Source: Massilia sp. H6 (GTDB taxonomy: Bacteria > Pseudomonadota > Gammaproteobacteria > Burkholderiales > Burkholderiaceae_D). Taken from it: a DNA stretch of 64,000 bases. A model generated the notes under the pieces. That model was not told the origin of the DNA and made no database searches. It was given only the letters and a program-made list of their open reading frames with translations. Below, piece after piece: positions 1 to 8,830 of the stretch; positions within the stretch are counted from its first letter, which is position 1, and each line of letters starts with the position of its first letter. The stretch spans positions 1,488,001 through 1,552,000 of the forward strand of contig NZ_CP103371.1 of NCBI RefSeq assembly GCF_024802625.1, in the 5' to 3' direction. Made by a program: the position numbers and the translations under genes.

Positions 1-532
1 ATGCCAGCACCAGGTCGATCGCGTTGTTCAGCGCGATCAACTCGGAGCGGAAGCGGGCCGCGATGCCGGCCCACTTCACCGCATGGTCGTCGGCCAGAAA
101 GGCATCCCAGCCCGCGTTGGTCAGGGTGGCGCGGGCCAGTTTGCCGTAATTGCGCGCCCATGCGTCGTGCGCGGCGAACAGCGGCGTGATGCTGTTGCAG
201 AGCTGGTCGTTGATGTCGACATAGCGGCTGGCGATCTGGCGCACCTGCGCGGCGGTCAATTCCGGATGCTTGTTGACGCCAACCCCGCGATGCAGGCCCT
301 GCAGCAGCCCGATGCTGACCAGGCCAAGCTTGTCGCAGCGATCTTGCTCAAGGAAGCGTGAGGTGAGGATGACATTGACCACCCCGGCCGGGCTGGCGGC
401 AGCGGCGGGCAGGGCGGCGCCGAGCGCGAGCAGCGCAGCTGCACAGGCAGCGCAGCTGCGCAAATAGCGCCGCAGACACTGGCGGACGAAGCGAAGCGCC
501 GGATGCTGCGGCGTGGGAGCGTGAACGGGCAT
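1..532 (-). CDS. Secreted hypothetical protein, 3' end cut off by window edge
   Basis: An open frame starts at the ATG whose complement is at 530-532 and stays open to base 1, so only the first 177 residues are visible. The N-terminus carries a long basic stretch and then a hydrophobic Ala/Leu-rich segment ending in an AAAAS-type cleavage region around residues 30-52, which looks like a signal peptide. The following part is a mixed-charge domain with one Cys pair (QDRCDKLG and NDQLCNSI) and conserved-looking aromatic residues. I do not recognise the family. It is divergent from the small gene at 807. The codon third positions are GC-rich as in its neighbours, which supports real coding. Confidence 0.6.
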   Translation of the reverse strand, partial: MPVHAPTPQHPALRFVRQCLRRYLRSCAACAAALLALGAALPAAAASPAGVVNVILTSRFLEQDRCDKLGLVSIGLLQGLHRGVGVNKHPELTAAQVRQIASRYVDINDQLCNSITPLFAAHDAWARNYGKLARATLTNAGWDAFLADDHAVKWAGIAARFRSELIALNNAIDLVLA

Positions 533-806
533 GGCGTCTCCGGGCGGTGGCGTGAAACGGTCGACAACCCGGAAATTGTAGGGAGTGCTTGCGGTTGGCA
601 AGTCGGGAACGCGCACGTGCGGCGAACTTTACCTATCAATGCGTTTGATCGGTATCGATTGTTTTACCGATTTCTCGGACGCAAACTAACCGGCAGCCTG
701 CACCAGCTTGACCGCACACGGCAGAAATGCTCCCTTGACCTCTGCGCAGGGCGGTCTAAAGTGAGTAGGTCCAGCGGCCTTGCCGCGCCACTAACAGGAG
801 CCCATC

Positions 807-1130
807 ATGCTACAGCCTGCCGAAATTCAACAACGCTTCAGCCAGATCCAGCAGACGATCAACCAGGCCGAAGAAGTCACCCGCAACGACCAGGGTGCGC
901 CCGACGACATTCGCGACTGCATCCAGAAGATCGCGCATGAGATGCCGGCCGCCGAACGCGCGATGCGTTCGAACGACCAGAGCCGCATCATCGAATGCAT
1001 CGACCGCCTCGAAGAGATGGGCGACGATGCCAAGCGCATGGTACGTAGTTCACAGCCTTCGCCGCAGGTGGCGTCGGTGGTGACGCGGGTGCACGACGTG
1101 TTATCCGATCTGAAGCACCAGCTGCACTGA
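807..1130 (+). CDS. Small helical hypothetical protein (107 aa)
   Basis: This 107-residue protein starts at an ATG preceded by AGGAG seven bases upstream. It is rich in Gln, Glu, Asp and Arg, has no membrane segment or signal peptide, and is predicted by eye to be mostly alpha-helical (QQRFSQIQQTINQAEEV, then DRLEEMGDDAKRMV). No catalytic motif is visible and I do not recognise a named domain. It stands alone between the divergent secreted protein and the convergent CoA transferase gene, whose stop lies one base beyond its own stop. A cytoplasmic stress-type or structural protein is possible but not shown. Confidence 0.7.
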   Translation: MLQPAEIQQRFSQIQQTINQAEEVTRNDQGAPDDIRDCIQKIAHEMPAAERAMRSNDQSRIIECIDRLEEMGDDAKRMVRSSQPSPQVASVVTRVHDVLSDLKHQLH

Positions 1131-1131
1131 A

Positions 1132-2379
1132 CTACACGACGCCCTTGCCGCGCAATGCGGCAATCTCGGCCTCATCCAGGCCCAGCACGCCGGCCAATAC
1201 CTCGTCGGTGTGCTGGCCCAGCAGCGGCGGCGCCTTGTCGCTGGTCGCCGCCGTGCCCGACATCCTGATCGGGTTGCGCACCAGCTTGACCTTGCCTGCG
1301 GTCGGATGCGGCAGCTCGAATGCGACCTCGCGCGCCTGTACCTGGGGGTTGGCGAACACGTCGCCGATATCGTTGATCGGTCCGCAGGGCACGCCGACCG
1401 ATTCGAGCAGGTCGATCCAGGCGTCGCGGCTGCGCAGCTTGACCATCTCCGCCAGCATCGGCACCAGCAGGTCGCGGTTCTGCACCCGCAGCGGGTTGCT
1501 GGCAAAGCGCGGATCGCTGGCCAGTTCCGGGCGGCCGCCGGCCTCGACGAACTTCTGGTACTGGCCATCGTTACCGGTGGCGACGATGATATGGCCGTCC
1601 GCGCAGGCGAAGGTCTGGTAGGGCACGATGTTGGCGTGCGCATTCCCCCAGCGCTTGGGCGGCTTGCCGCTATTGAGGTAATTGCTGCCCATGTTGGCCA
1701 GCATCGCCACCTGCGTGTCGAGCAGGGCCATGTCGATGTGCTGGCCTTGTCCGGTGCGGTCGCGCTGGGTCAGCGCGGCCAGCACCGCCACGGTGGCATA
1801 CATGCCGGTCATCAGGTCGGTGAGGGCCACGCCGGCCTTTTGCGGGCCGCCGCCGGGCAGGTCGTCGCGCTCGCCGGTGACCGACATCAGGCCGCCCATG
1901 CCCTGGATCAGGAAGTCGTAGCCGGCCCGGTGCGCATAGGGGCCGTCCTGGCCGAAGCCGGTGATCGAGCAATAGACCAGGTCGGGCTTGATGCCCTTGA
2001 GCGTAGCGTAATCCAGGCCATAGCGTGCCAGGTGCCCGACCTTGAAGTTCTCCAGCACGACGTCGCAATGGCGCACCAGTTCGCGCAGCAGCGCCTGGCC
2101 CTGGCTGCTGGCGATATCCACCGTCACCGAGCGCTTGCCGCGGTTGGCCGCCAGGTAGTAGGCCGCTTCGCTGGTGTCGCGGCCTTCCTCATCCTTTGCG
2201 TACGGCGGGCCCCATGCGCGCGTATCGTCGCCGTGGCCGGGGCGTTCGATCTTGATCACGTCGGCGCCGAGGTCGGCCAGGTTTTGCGAGCACCACGGGC
2301 CGGCAAGCACGCGCGACAGGTCAAGCACGCGGATGTGGCCAAGCGCCTTGGGCAGCGCGGCGGAAGAGGTGAGCGTCAT
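1132..2379 (-). CDS. CaiB/BaiF-type (class III) CoA transferase
   Basis: This 415-residue protein is full length for the family III CoA transferases, which move CoA between carboxylic acids through an aspartyl-CoA thioester. The N-terminal part has the typical RVLDLSRVLAGPWC and ADLGADVIKIE segments (residues 17-45). The likely catalytic Asp is D188 in ALTDLMTGMYA. The start chosen is the ATG at 2379, which has AGGAA just upstream and gives the usual N-terminus; the open frame extends further upstream without a plausible ribosome site. The acyl substrate cannot be read from sequence. It lies 92 bases after the antiporter gene on the same strand, so co-transcription is possible. Confidence 0.9.
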   Translation of the reverse strand: MTLTSSAALPKALGHIRVLDLSRVLAGPWCSQNLADLGADVIKIERPGHGDDTRAWGPPYAKDEEGRDTSEAAYYLAANRGKRSVTVDIASSQGQALLRELVRHCDVVLENFKVGHLARYGLDYATLKGIKPDLVYCSITGFGQDGPYAHRAGYDFLIQGMGGLMSVTGERDDLPGGGPQKAGVALTDLMTGMYATVAVLAALTQRDRTGQGQHIDMALLDTQVAMLANMGSNYLNSGKPPKRWGNAHANIVPYQTFACADGHIIVATGNDGQYQKFVEAGGRPELASDPRFASNPLRVQNRDLLVPMLAEMVKLRSRDAWIDLLESVGVPCGPINDIGDVFANPQVQAREVAFELPHPTAGKVKLVRNPIRMSGTAATSDKAPPLLGQHTDEVLAGVLGLDEAEIAALRGKGVV

Positions 2380-2471
2380 GGCGTTCCTGCTGGAATAAGG
2401 GACAGCGCGGATTATAGCTGCCTGCGCGTCGTGGGTTGAAGCGAAGCGCGCCCAGCCAGAGCGCTCAGCAA

Positions 2472-4238
2472 TTACGCGCGGTTTTCTGGTTCCAGCAGTC
2501 CGGCGGCGAACAGCGCCCGTTCGTGGTCGACGATGCCATCGACCAGGCGCTCGTCCAGGCCCATCGCTTCGAGCACGAAGGCCGACAATTGCAGGCTCGC
2601 TTCCAGGGTTTCCGGCACCACCACCGTGGCGCCGGCCAGGCGCAGCGCGCGCGCATCGTTCTCGTCGCGCGAGCGGACAAACAGGGGAATGTGCGGGAAC
2701 TCGCGCCGGATGCCGCGCACAGCCTGCATCGCCGAGCCGGGGTGGTCCATCGTCAGCACGATGGCCGGCGCTTCGCCGGCATGCACGCGGCGCAGCAACT
2801 CGGGGCGCGATGCGTTGCCGAAGTAGACCGGCTTGCCCTCGGCGTGCAGGCTTGACACCAGCTTGGCATTGCATTCGAAGGCGACGAAGGGGATGTGTTG
2901 CTGGGTCAGCAGCTTGGCCAGTTGCTGGCCGACGCGGCCGAAGCCGGCAATGATGATGCGCCCGCGCGCCGATGCCAGCTGGGCCCCGTCCTGGCTGGCC
3001 GCCAGTTCGCGCGCGGTGGTATCGCCACGCTCGCCGATGATGCGGCCCAGGCGCGCCAGCATTGGCGTGATGAACAGGCTCAGGCCCACCACCAGTATCA
3101 CGCGCGCGCCCAGTGCCGGCTCGAGCACCTGCGAAGTGACGGCATAGCCGATCGCGACAAAGGCGAATTCACCGCCCTGGCCCAGCAGCAGGCTGCCCTC
3201 CAGCGCGCGGCTCCACGGCAACCCGCCGATCCGCAGCAGCGGCGCGATCACGCTGGCCTTGATCAGCACCAGGCTGCCCACCAGGGCGGCCAGCAGGAGC
3301 GGACCTTCCAGTACCTGCCGGGTATCGATGCTCATCCCGACACTCATGAAGAACAGGCCCATGAGCAGGCCCTTGAACGGTTCGATCATCAGTTCGACTT
3401 CGTGCTTGAATTCGGTCTCGGCCAGCAGCAGGCCGGCGATCAAGGCGCCCAGCGCCATCGACAGGCCGGCGGCGGCGGCCAGGCCCGCGATGCCGAAGGT
3501 AGTGAGCAGGATCAGGGCCATAAAGACGTCCGGCTGGCGGTGCTCGGCAAAGGAGCGAAACAGTTTATGCACCACGCGGGCACCGACCAGGTAGATCAGG
3601 GCAATGGCGGCAACGGCCTTGGCCAGCGTCAGCAGCGCCAGCATGGCAACACCCTCGCCACCGCCGTGCGCGCCCGGCCCGAGGGCGCCGATCAGCAGCA
3701 GGATCGGCACCACGGCCAGGTCTTGCAGCATGAGAATGGCGAAGGTGGCCTGGCCCAGCGGGGTGCCAGTAGCTCCCTGCTGGGCCAGCAGTTGCAAGAC
3801 CACTGCAGTGGAAGAGAGCGACAGCAGCAGGCCGATGATGATCGCGGTCTGGGTGTCGGGCTGCTCGAACAGGTAATAAGCGCCGCCGATCAGGGCCGCG
3901 CTCGCCAACACCTGCGCGCTGCCCGCCCCGAACACCCAGCGCCGCATCGCCCACAGGCGCGCGGTGGACAATTCAAGGCCGATCATGAACATCAGGAACA
4001 GCACCCCGATCTCGGCCAGCATCGAGGTTCCTTCGCCGCGCGGAAAGGTCAAAAAGGCGAGCCAGGGCAGTTCGCCGGCCAGCAGGCCGAGCCCGAACGG
4101 ACCGACCAGCGTGCCGGCCGCCAGGAAGCCGACCACCTGGTTGATGCGCAGGCGTTGCAAGGTAGGGATCAGGACGCCCGCAAGGACCAGGAAGAGAATG
4201 ATCTCACGCAGGAAGGGAAAGGCGTGTTGCTCTTGCAC
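2472..4238 (-). CDS. CPA2-family cation/proton antiporter with TrkA-N (RCK) domain
   Basis: The 588-residue protein has about twelve hydrophobic membrane segments over residues 8-385, typical of Na+(K+)/H+ exchangers of the monovalent cation:proton antiporter-2 family. It is followed by a cytoplasmic Rossmann-type RCK domain from about residue 425 (IIIAGFGRVGQQLAKLL) that in relatives binds NAD(H) or a related ligand and gates transport. The layout matches KefB/KefC/YbaL. No ancillary KefF/KefG oxidoreductase gene is adjacent, so glutathione gating cannot be inferred. The role is probably potassium or sodium efflux and pH homeostasis at the inner membrane. Confidence 0.9.
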   Translation of the reverse strand: MQEQHAFPFLREIILFLVLAGVLIPTLQRLRINQVVGFLAAGTLVGPFGLGLLAGELPWLAFLTFPRGEGTSMLAEIGVLFLMFMIGLELSTARLWAMRRWVFGAGSAQVLASAALIGGAYYLFEQPDTQTAIIIGLLLSLSSTAVVLQLLAQQGATGTPLGQATFAILMLQDLAVVPILLLIGALGPGAHGGGEGVAMLALLTLAKAVAAIALIYLVGARVVHKLFRSFAEHRQPDVFMALILLTTFGIAGLAAAAGLSMALGALIAGLLLAETEFKHEVELMIEPFKGLLMGLFFMSVGMSIDTRQVLEGPLLLAALVGSLVLIKASVIAPLLRIGGLPWSRALEGSLLLGQGGEFAFVAIGYAVTSQVLEPALGARVILVVGLSLFITPMLARLGRIIGERGDTTARELAASQDGAQLASARGRIIIAGFGRVGQQLAKLLTQQHIPFVAFECNAKLVSSLHAEGKPVYFGNASRPELLRRVHAGEAPAIVLTMDHPGSAMQAVRGIRREFPHIPLFVRSRDENDARALRLAGATVVVPETLEASLQLSAFVLEAMGLDERLVDGIVDHERALFAAGLLEPENRA

Positions 4239-4348
4239 GTTGGGCGCCTGAAGTCGAGGGTCTGGTCGATTGTAGCGCGAGCAGGCAGGCCGGGCCGCTA
4301 CGCTGGCGGGCCTGCGCCCGGTCGACGCTTACCAGGGCCGACCAGACC

Positions 4349-6667
4349 CTAGCAGTTCCCCGCCTGCACCGCCTCTGGCGGAGTCTCTTCTTGCTGCCGG
4401 TGGCCGCTGGCGACCGGCTGGCGGCTTTCGGCGGTCAGTTGCAGTTCGTCGATCTCCGGATCGTCGACGTTGCGCAGTTCGAGGTAGCGATCCAGGGCCT
4501 GGTCGAGGCGGGGCAGCAAGATGCCGCGTTCGCTGGCCAGTGCGCAATAGGCGGGGCGCGCCGCCGCGAAGGCGACCGGTCGTGCATCCAGGCGACTGGC
4601 ATCGACGCCGGCGCGCTCGGCCGCTTTAAGGGCCAGCTCGGCCCAGCTCAGCGCGCCGCCGTTGGACAGGTGCCAGATCCCGGCCTCGCGGTCGACTGCC
4701 AGGTCGAGGCAGGCGTGCACCAGATCTGGCACATAGGTCGGCGTGATGGTCAGGTCGCTCGAGGCGGTAAACGACTCGCCGCGCGCGAGCGCATCGAGTG
4801 CCAGGGTGACGAAATTGTGCTGGTCCCAGGGGCCGAAAAAGGCGCTGGTGCGCACCATGAGCGCGCCCGGATGCTTGTCCAGCACCGCGCTTTCGGCCTC
4901 GGCCTTGCTGCGGCCATAGACACCCAGCGGGGCCACCGGGTCGGATTCGACATAGGGGCGCTGTTGCCGGCCGTCGAATACCAGGTCGCTCGAGAAGGTG
5001 GTGAGGTGCACGCCGTGGCGGGCGCAGGCGGCCGCCAGGATCGCCGGGCCGGCGGTGTTTTCGCGGAAGCAGCGCTCGGCGTCGTTCTCGGCATCGTCAA
5101 CCCGCACATAGCCTGCGGTATTGATGACCGCCCACGGCTGGTGTTCGGCCAGGGCGCGCTCGACCGAATCAATGTCGGCGATGTCCATCTCCTGGCGCGA
5201 CAGCAGGCGGTAGGCGATGTTGCGCTTGCGGCAGACGCGGGCAAAGGCGCGGCCCAGCGTGCCGGTGGCGCCCAGGATCAGGATCGGGGCGGCGCCGGTG
5301 CCGACCAGGCGGTGGCCGTCGGCCGCGATCGAGGTCAGGGCGCTCGGGGTGGCCACCGGCGGATGGCACAGGAAGCGGCCCGGACGGCGCCACCAGCCCT
5401 GGCCGCGCAGCACCGGATGCGATAGCGGCTGGCCGGAAGAGAGCTCTTGCATCATCTTCGCCAGCGCGGTCGGGCGCGGCGCGGGCGAGCGCACGTCGAA
5501 CGGCCCCGGCTCGTAATAGCCCTTGTTCTGCGTGACCAGGCTGTTCCAGTCGAAGGAGCCGAGCAGCGACCAGACGGTCACGGCGCGCACGTCGATGCCG
5601 TTCTGCTGCGACTGCTGAGCCGCTTCCCAGATTTCGAGCAGCCAGCGCAGCTGGTCCTCGCGGTTGGCGTCGATGTGGGCTTCGGTGATCGCCAGCGGGA
5701 TGGCATAGCGGTCCCAGACTTCGGCCAGCAAGGGGGCGATGCCGGGCGTCGGCGTGGCCAGCACGCGCGAGGCTTCGATGTCGGCGCAGGCGATGCCATC
5801 GGCCATGCCGCGGCGGTTGTCCGGAAAGCGCTCCGGACGATGGTCGAGCCAGCGCTCGGAAGTGACGTAGTAATTGACACCGATGATGTCGGGCGGGCAG
5901 GTGTTTTCGCGGAACCACAAAAATTCGGCGGCGTCGATCCCGGTCTTGAGCAGGTAGTTCCAGAGTGCGTGCTCGGGGCCGACCATGCCGCACAACAGGT
6001 CCCAGGCCAGCCAGCGCCGTTCGTTGTAGAACTCGGCAACTGCGGCCATTTCAGGCGTGCCATAGGTCTTGCCGAGGTCGTCGGTCTGGACCAGCTTGGC
6101 ATTCGGGTTGACGGCGCGGATCGCGCGCATCGACAGCACGGTCGCACGGCATTGCACCAGCAGCGCCTCGATGAAGGTGCGGTCGTCGCGGCCATGCGGA
6201 TACCAGACACCGTACAGGCCGGCGAAGCGGGCGGTGGTGCAGGGCTCGTTAACCGGGGTGTAGAGCTCGACCCAGGGATAGCGCGCGGCGACCGCGCCGG
6301 CGTACTCGGCCAGCTGTTGGGCAAAGTCCGGGTCGACCAGGCTGGTATGGCGCGGGCCGCTGCCGTGGTGCACCAGACCGACGATCGGGTTCACGCCGGC
6401 CTCGCGCAGCGCCGCCAGGCGCTCGTCGGGCCAGCTCCAGTCGGCATTCGACAGGCCTTCGGGGGCGGTACGCTCCCAGAGCACGGGATAACGGATGGCG
6501 CGGATGCCAGTGGAGGCGAAGCGTTCGATGTCGCAGGCGCGTCCGGCATGGCCGTTGCGGTCGAGTTGACTGAAATATTCGTCGCGCACGCGGTTAACCG
6601 TGCATTCGAGGCCACCCCACAGTTCCAGGGGGCGGGTTTGGCTGTTCGTGCTCTTTTTTGGATTCAT
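4349..6667 (-). CDS. Fusion protein: GH1-like glycoside hydrolase + RmlD-like dTDP-4-dehydrorhamnose reductase
   Basis: The protein has about 772 residues. Residues ~12-410 resemble family GH1: the acid/base Glu lies in TPVNEP (E141) and the nucleophile Glu in AITEAH (E329). Residues ~460-735 are an RmlD-type extended SDR: GATGTLG nucleotide-binding loop at 466-472 and catalytic YGRSK (Y584, K588). RmlD reduces dTDP-4-keto-rhamnose to dTDP-L-rhamnose. No rmlA, B or C genes are nearby. The start is uncertain: ATG at 6667 is chosen, an ATG four codons upstream (6679) is equally possible, and neither has a strong ribosome site. The substrate of the hydrolase part is unknown; a role in exopolysaccharide or glycan metabolism is inferred. 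Confidence 0.82.
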   Translation of the reverse strand: MNPKKSTNSQTRPLELWGGLECTVNRVRDEYFSQLDRNGHAGRACDIERFASTGIRAIRYPVLWERTAPEGLSNADWSWPDERLAALREAGVNPIVGLVHHGSGPRHTSLVDPDFAQQLAEYAGAVAARYPWVELYTPVNEPCTTARFAGLYGVWYPHGRDDRTFIEALLVQCRATVLSMRAIRAVNPNAKLVQTDDLGKTYGTPEMAAVAEFYNERRWLAWDLLCGMVGPEHALWNYLLKTGIDAAEFLWFRENTCPPDIIGVNYYVTSERWLDHRPERFPDNRRGMADGIACADIEASRVLATPTPGIAPLLAEVWDRYAIPLAITEAHIDANREDQLRWLLEIWEAAQQSQQNGIDVRAVTVWSLLGSFDWNSLVTQNKGYYEPGPFDVRSPAPRPTALAKMMQELSSGQPLSHPVLRGQGWWRRPGRFLCHPPVATPSALTSIAADGHRLVGTGAAPILILGATGTLGRAFARVCRKRNIAYRLLSRQEMDIADIDSVERALAEHQPWAVINTAGYVRVDDAENDAERCFRENTAGPAILAAACARHGVHLTTFSSDLVFDGRQQRPYVESDPVAPLGVYGRSKAEAESAVLDKHPGALMVRTSAFFGPWDQHNFVTLALDALARGESFTASSDLTITPTYVPDLVHACLDLAVDREAGIWHLSNGGALSWAELALKAAERAGVDASRLDARPVAFAAARPAYCALASERGILLPRLDQALDRYLELRNVDDPEIDELQLTAESRQPVASGHRQQEETPPEAVQAGNC

Positions 6668-6804
6668 GACCTTCACCATTCTTAATCTTATTGCAACAAA
6701 AAAACTGCAGGTCGGCAACCCGGTTAACAAATACTAGAAGGGGAGCCGCGCCTGCCAGGTCATGGCGCCGGAAGCGGTTGACAGCAGAGCGTCAACCTGC
6801 AACC

Positions 6805-6864
6805 ATGCAGTCCATGAATTTTCCGAAAGCACATTCTAATTTCCCTGCCTGGTGGCGCTGCTGA
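6805..6864 (+). CDS. Putative Trp-rich leader peptide of trpS (19 aa)
   Basis: A short frame, ATG at 6805 (second in-frame ATG at 6814) to TGA at 6862, encodes a 19-residue peptide that ends Pro-Ala-Trp-Trp-Arg-Cys. The two Trp codons are adjacent (6850-6855) and lie just before the stop, as in classical trp leader peptides. No clear Shine-Dalgarno sequence is seen before either ATG, which is the main weakness. It sits upstream of an intrinsic terminator hairpin and 118 bases ahead of the trpS start. That it is translated and regulatory is an inference. Confidence 0.5.
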   Translation: MQSMNFPKAHSNFPAWWRC

Positions 6865-6933
6865 CAGCGCGCGGCCACGGAAATGATGTGCATTTCAACT
6901 AACGCCGCCTCGATCCGGGTGGCGTTTTCTTTT
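6851..6933 (+). promoter_or_regulatory. Candidate transcription attenuator of trpS
   Basis: Three RNA elements can be read. GCGCTG (6855-6860) pairs with CAGCGC (6865-6870) around the leader stop codon. GCGGC (6871-6875) can pair with GCCGC (6904-6908). AACGCCGCC (6901-6909) pairs with GGGTGGCGTT-type bases 6918-6926 to form a nine-pair stem with one G-T wobble, followed by a T-rich tract (6925-6933), which is an intrinsic terminator. The second pairing would block the terminator. A ribosome stalled on the Trp codons would cover the first hairpin and free 6871-6875, so low Trp-tRNA would favour read-through into trpS. A small hairpin GAAATG/CATTTC (6880-6896) lies between. Confidence 0.5.
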
Positions 6934-6982
6934 GGGGCGCAGGACGATCGGGGCTTTGAAAGAATAAAGCCAAGGAAACACG

Positions 6983-8017
6983 ATGAGCTCGCAAAACCCC
7001 TCCGCACCACCTGCCAACCCTGCGCCAATCATCCTGACCGGTGACCGGCCTACCGGTCCGCTGCACCTCGGCCACTTTGTTGGCAGCCTGCGCAACCGTG
7101 TCGCTTACCAGGACACTTACCGTCAGTTCATCATGCTGGCCGACGCCCAGGCGCTGACCGACAACATGGATGACATTGGTAAGGTACACCGGAACGTTGT
7201 CGAGGTGGCGCTCGATTACCTCGCCTGCGGCATCGACCCGGCCCGGACCACCATCCTGATCCAGTCGCAAATCCCCGAGCTCACCGAGCTCACTTTCTAT
7301 TACCTGAACCTGGTCACGGTGGCGCGCCTGGAGCGCAATCCGACGGTCAAGGCCGAAATCGTCCTGCGCGGTTTCGAGCGCGACATCCCGGCCGGCTTCC
7401 TGACCTATCCGGCCAGCCAGGCCGCCGACATCACCGCCTTCAAGGCCACCGTGGTACCGGTCGGCGACGATCAGATCCCGATGATCGAGCAGTGCAACGA
7501 AATCGTGCGCAAGTTCAATCGCAATGTTGGGCAAGAAATCCTGGTCGAGTGCAAGGCGATCGTGCCTGAAGTAGGCCGCCTGCCGGGCATCGACGGCCGC
7601 GCCAAGATGAGCAAGTCGCTGGGCAACACCATCAACCTCGGCGCCTCCGCCGATGAGATCCGCGCGGCGGTCAAGCAGGTATATACCGATCCGCTGCACC
7701 TGAAGGTGTCCGACCCCGGCCATATCGAAGGCAACGTGGCCTTCATCTATCTCGATGCCTTCGATACCGACAAGGAAGGCCTGGCCGAGATGAAGGCGCA
7801 CTACCAGCGTGGTGGCCTGGGTGACAGTGTCGTCAAGAAGCGCCTGGAAGGCATCTTGCAGGAAATGCTGGCGCCGATCCGCGCCCGCCGCGAAGAATTC
7901 GCCCAGGACCGGGGGCAGGTGATGCAGATGCTCAAGGAAGGCACGATGCGCGCGCGCGAAGTGGCGGCGGCGACGACCGATGAAGTGCGCAAGGCGCTGG
8001 GGCTGTCGTACTTCTGA
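6983..8017 (+). CDS. trpS: Tryptophanyl-tRNA synthetase
   Basis: This 344-residue class I synthetase charges tRNA-Trp with tryptophan in the cytoplasm. The ATP-binding signatures are present: HLGH at residues 28-31 (HIGH motif) and KMSKS at 208-212. The length and the Rossmann fold fit the bacterial TrpRS family. The ATG at 6983 has AAGGAA eight bases upstream. A leader peptide with tandem Trp codons and a terminator hairpin precede it, suggesting control by Trp-tRNA charging. It ends in a hairpin (8043-8065) shared with the convergent DUF3597 gene. Confidence 0.97.
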   Translation: MSSQNPSAPPANPAPIILTGDRPTGPLHLGHFVGSLRNRVAYQDTYRQFIMLADAQALTDNMDDIGKVHRNVVEVALDYLACGIDPARTTILIQSQIPELTELTFYYLNLVTVARLERNPTVKAEIVLRGFERDIPAGFLTYPASQAADITAFKATVVPVGDDQIPMIEQCNEIVRKFNRNVGQEILVECKAIVPEVGRLPGIDGRAKMSKSLGNTINLGASADEIRAAVKQVYTDPLHLKVSDPGHIEGNVAFIYLDAFDTDKEGLAEMKAHYQRGGLGDSVVKKRLEGILQEMLAPIRARREEFAQDRGQVMQMLKEGTMRAREVAAATTDEVRKALGLSYF

Positions 8018-8042
8018 TTGGTCACTGTGTTTCGATGACACG

Positions 8043-8065
8043 GGCCGGCTGAACCTCAGCCGGCC
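8043..8065. terminator. Hairpin between convergent trpS and DUF3597 genes
   Basis: GGCCGGCTGA (8043-8052) and TCAGCCGGCC (8056-8065) are perfect 10-base arms around a 3-base loop. It lies just past the trpS stop and before the DUF3597 stop. The following bases (TGTCGTCTTG) are only moderately T-rich, so it is a plausible but not ideal intrinsic terminator. Confidence 0.6.
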
Positions 8066-8098
8066 TGTCGTCTTGCTAGCGCGCGCGGCGCGCGGTCT

Positions 8099-8530
8099 TC
8101 AATCGCGCAGGTCGGCCGGCACCTTGCCGCCATTGGCCGCCAGCTTGTTCATGACCTGCTTGTGCAGCCAGATGTTCATCTTGGCCGAGTCGCTGGTGTC
8201 GCCGCTGTAATGCAGTTCGGCGGCCAGTTCCTTGCGGGCCTGCAGGCTGCTGTCCAGGTCGAGCAGCTTGAGCAGGTCGACGATCGAGCTGCGCCAGTTC
8301 AGCTGCTGACTGGAGGCCTTTTGCTTGGCAGTCAGGATCTGCTCGACGTCGACCTGGTCCATGGCGGCCGGGGCAGGGGCTGCAGGAGCTGCCTGCGGCT
8401 GGGCCTGCGGGGCAGGGGCTGCAGGGGCGGCCGGGGCCGGTGCCGGTGCCTGAGCAGGCGCGGCCGCGTCCTTGTTGGCGGCATGCGATTTCGGGAAGAT
8501 CTTGCTGAAAATATTGCTTAGAATGCCCAT
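8099..8530 (-). CDS. DUF3597 domain-containing protein
   Basis: The 143-residue protein begins MGILSNIFSKIFPKS, followed by a low-complexity Ala/Pro/Gln linker (about residues 20-57), then a compact C-terminal domain (residues ~58-143) with VDVEQILTAKQ, WRSSIVDLLKLLDLDSS and LAAELHYSGD, which are the conserved features I associate with DUF3597. The function of this family is unknown. The ATG at 8530 is preceded by GAGGA. The amino-terminal helix may associate with the membrane surface, and the linker suggests a flexible tether. It is transcribed convergently with trpS. Confidence 0.85.
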   Translation of the reverse strand: MGILSNIFSKIFPKSHAANKDAAAPAQAPAPAPAAPAAPAPQAQPQAAPAAPAPAAMDQVDVEQILTAKQKASSQQLNWRSSIVDLLKLLDLDSSLQARKELAAELHYSGDTSDSAKMNIWLHKQVMNKLAANGGKVPADLRD

Positions 8531-8830
8531 GGGGTCCTCGTCATTGGTGGATGGTTGGCAGGGTGTGGCAAAGCAAGGGCGCAGCTTGTGCGCCATCGCC
8601 AGTTCAATGGCGTTCTCAAAGATTCTGCAACGCGCGGTGGAAGATCGAGGGTAGGCGCGATGAGCGGGCTTCTCTGTTCGGTAACCAACGGTGGCCCGGT
8701 GAAAGGCGCACTTCGTTTCCATATAGACATCTAGCCACTGGCCGGGTAAGCTCCCTGCATGCGTCGGCCCGCCTGGGCCCGGCGCGGCTGGCAAGCCAGT
8801 TGGTTGAGATCCTTCGGGAGGAGTGCAAGC

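Noticed and set aside
6778-6806. TTGACA (6778-6783) as a trpS promoter -35 box
   Set aside because: The base set 17 further on (AACCAT) is a poor -10 box, and a start from it would fall at or inside the leader peptide; transcription probably begins further upstream.
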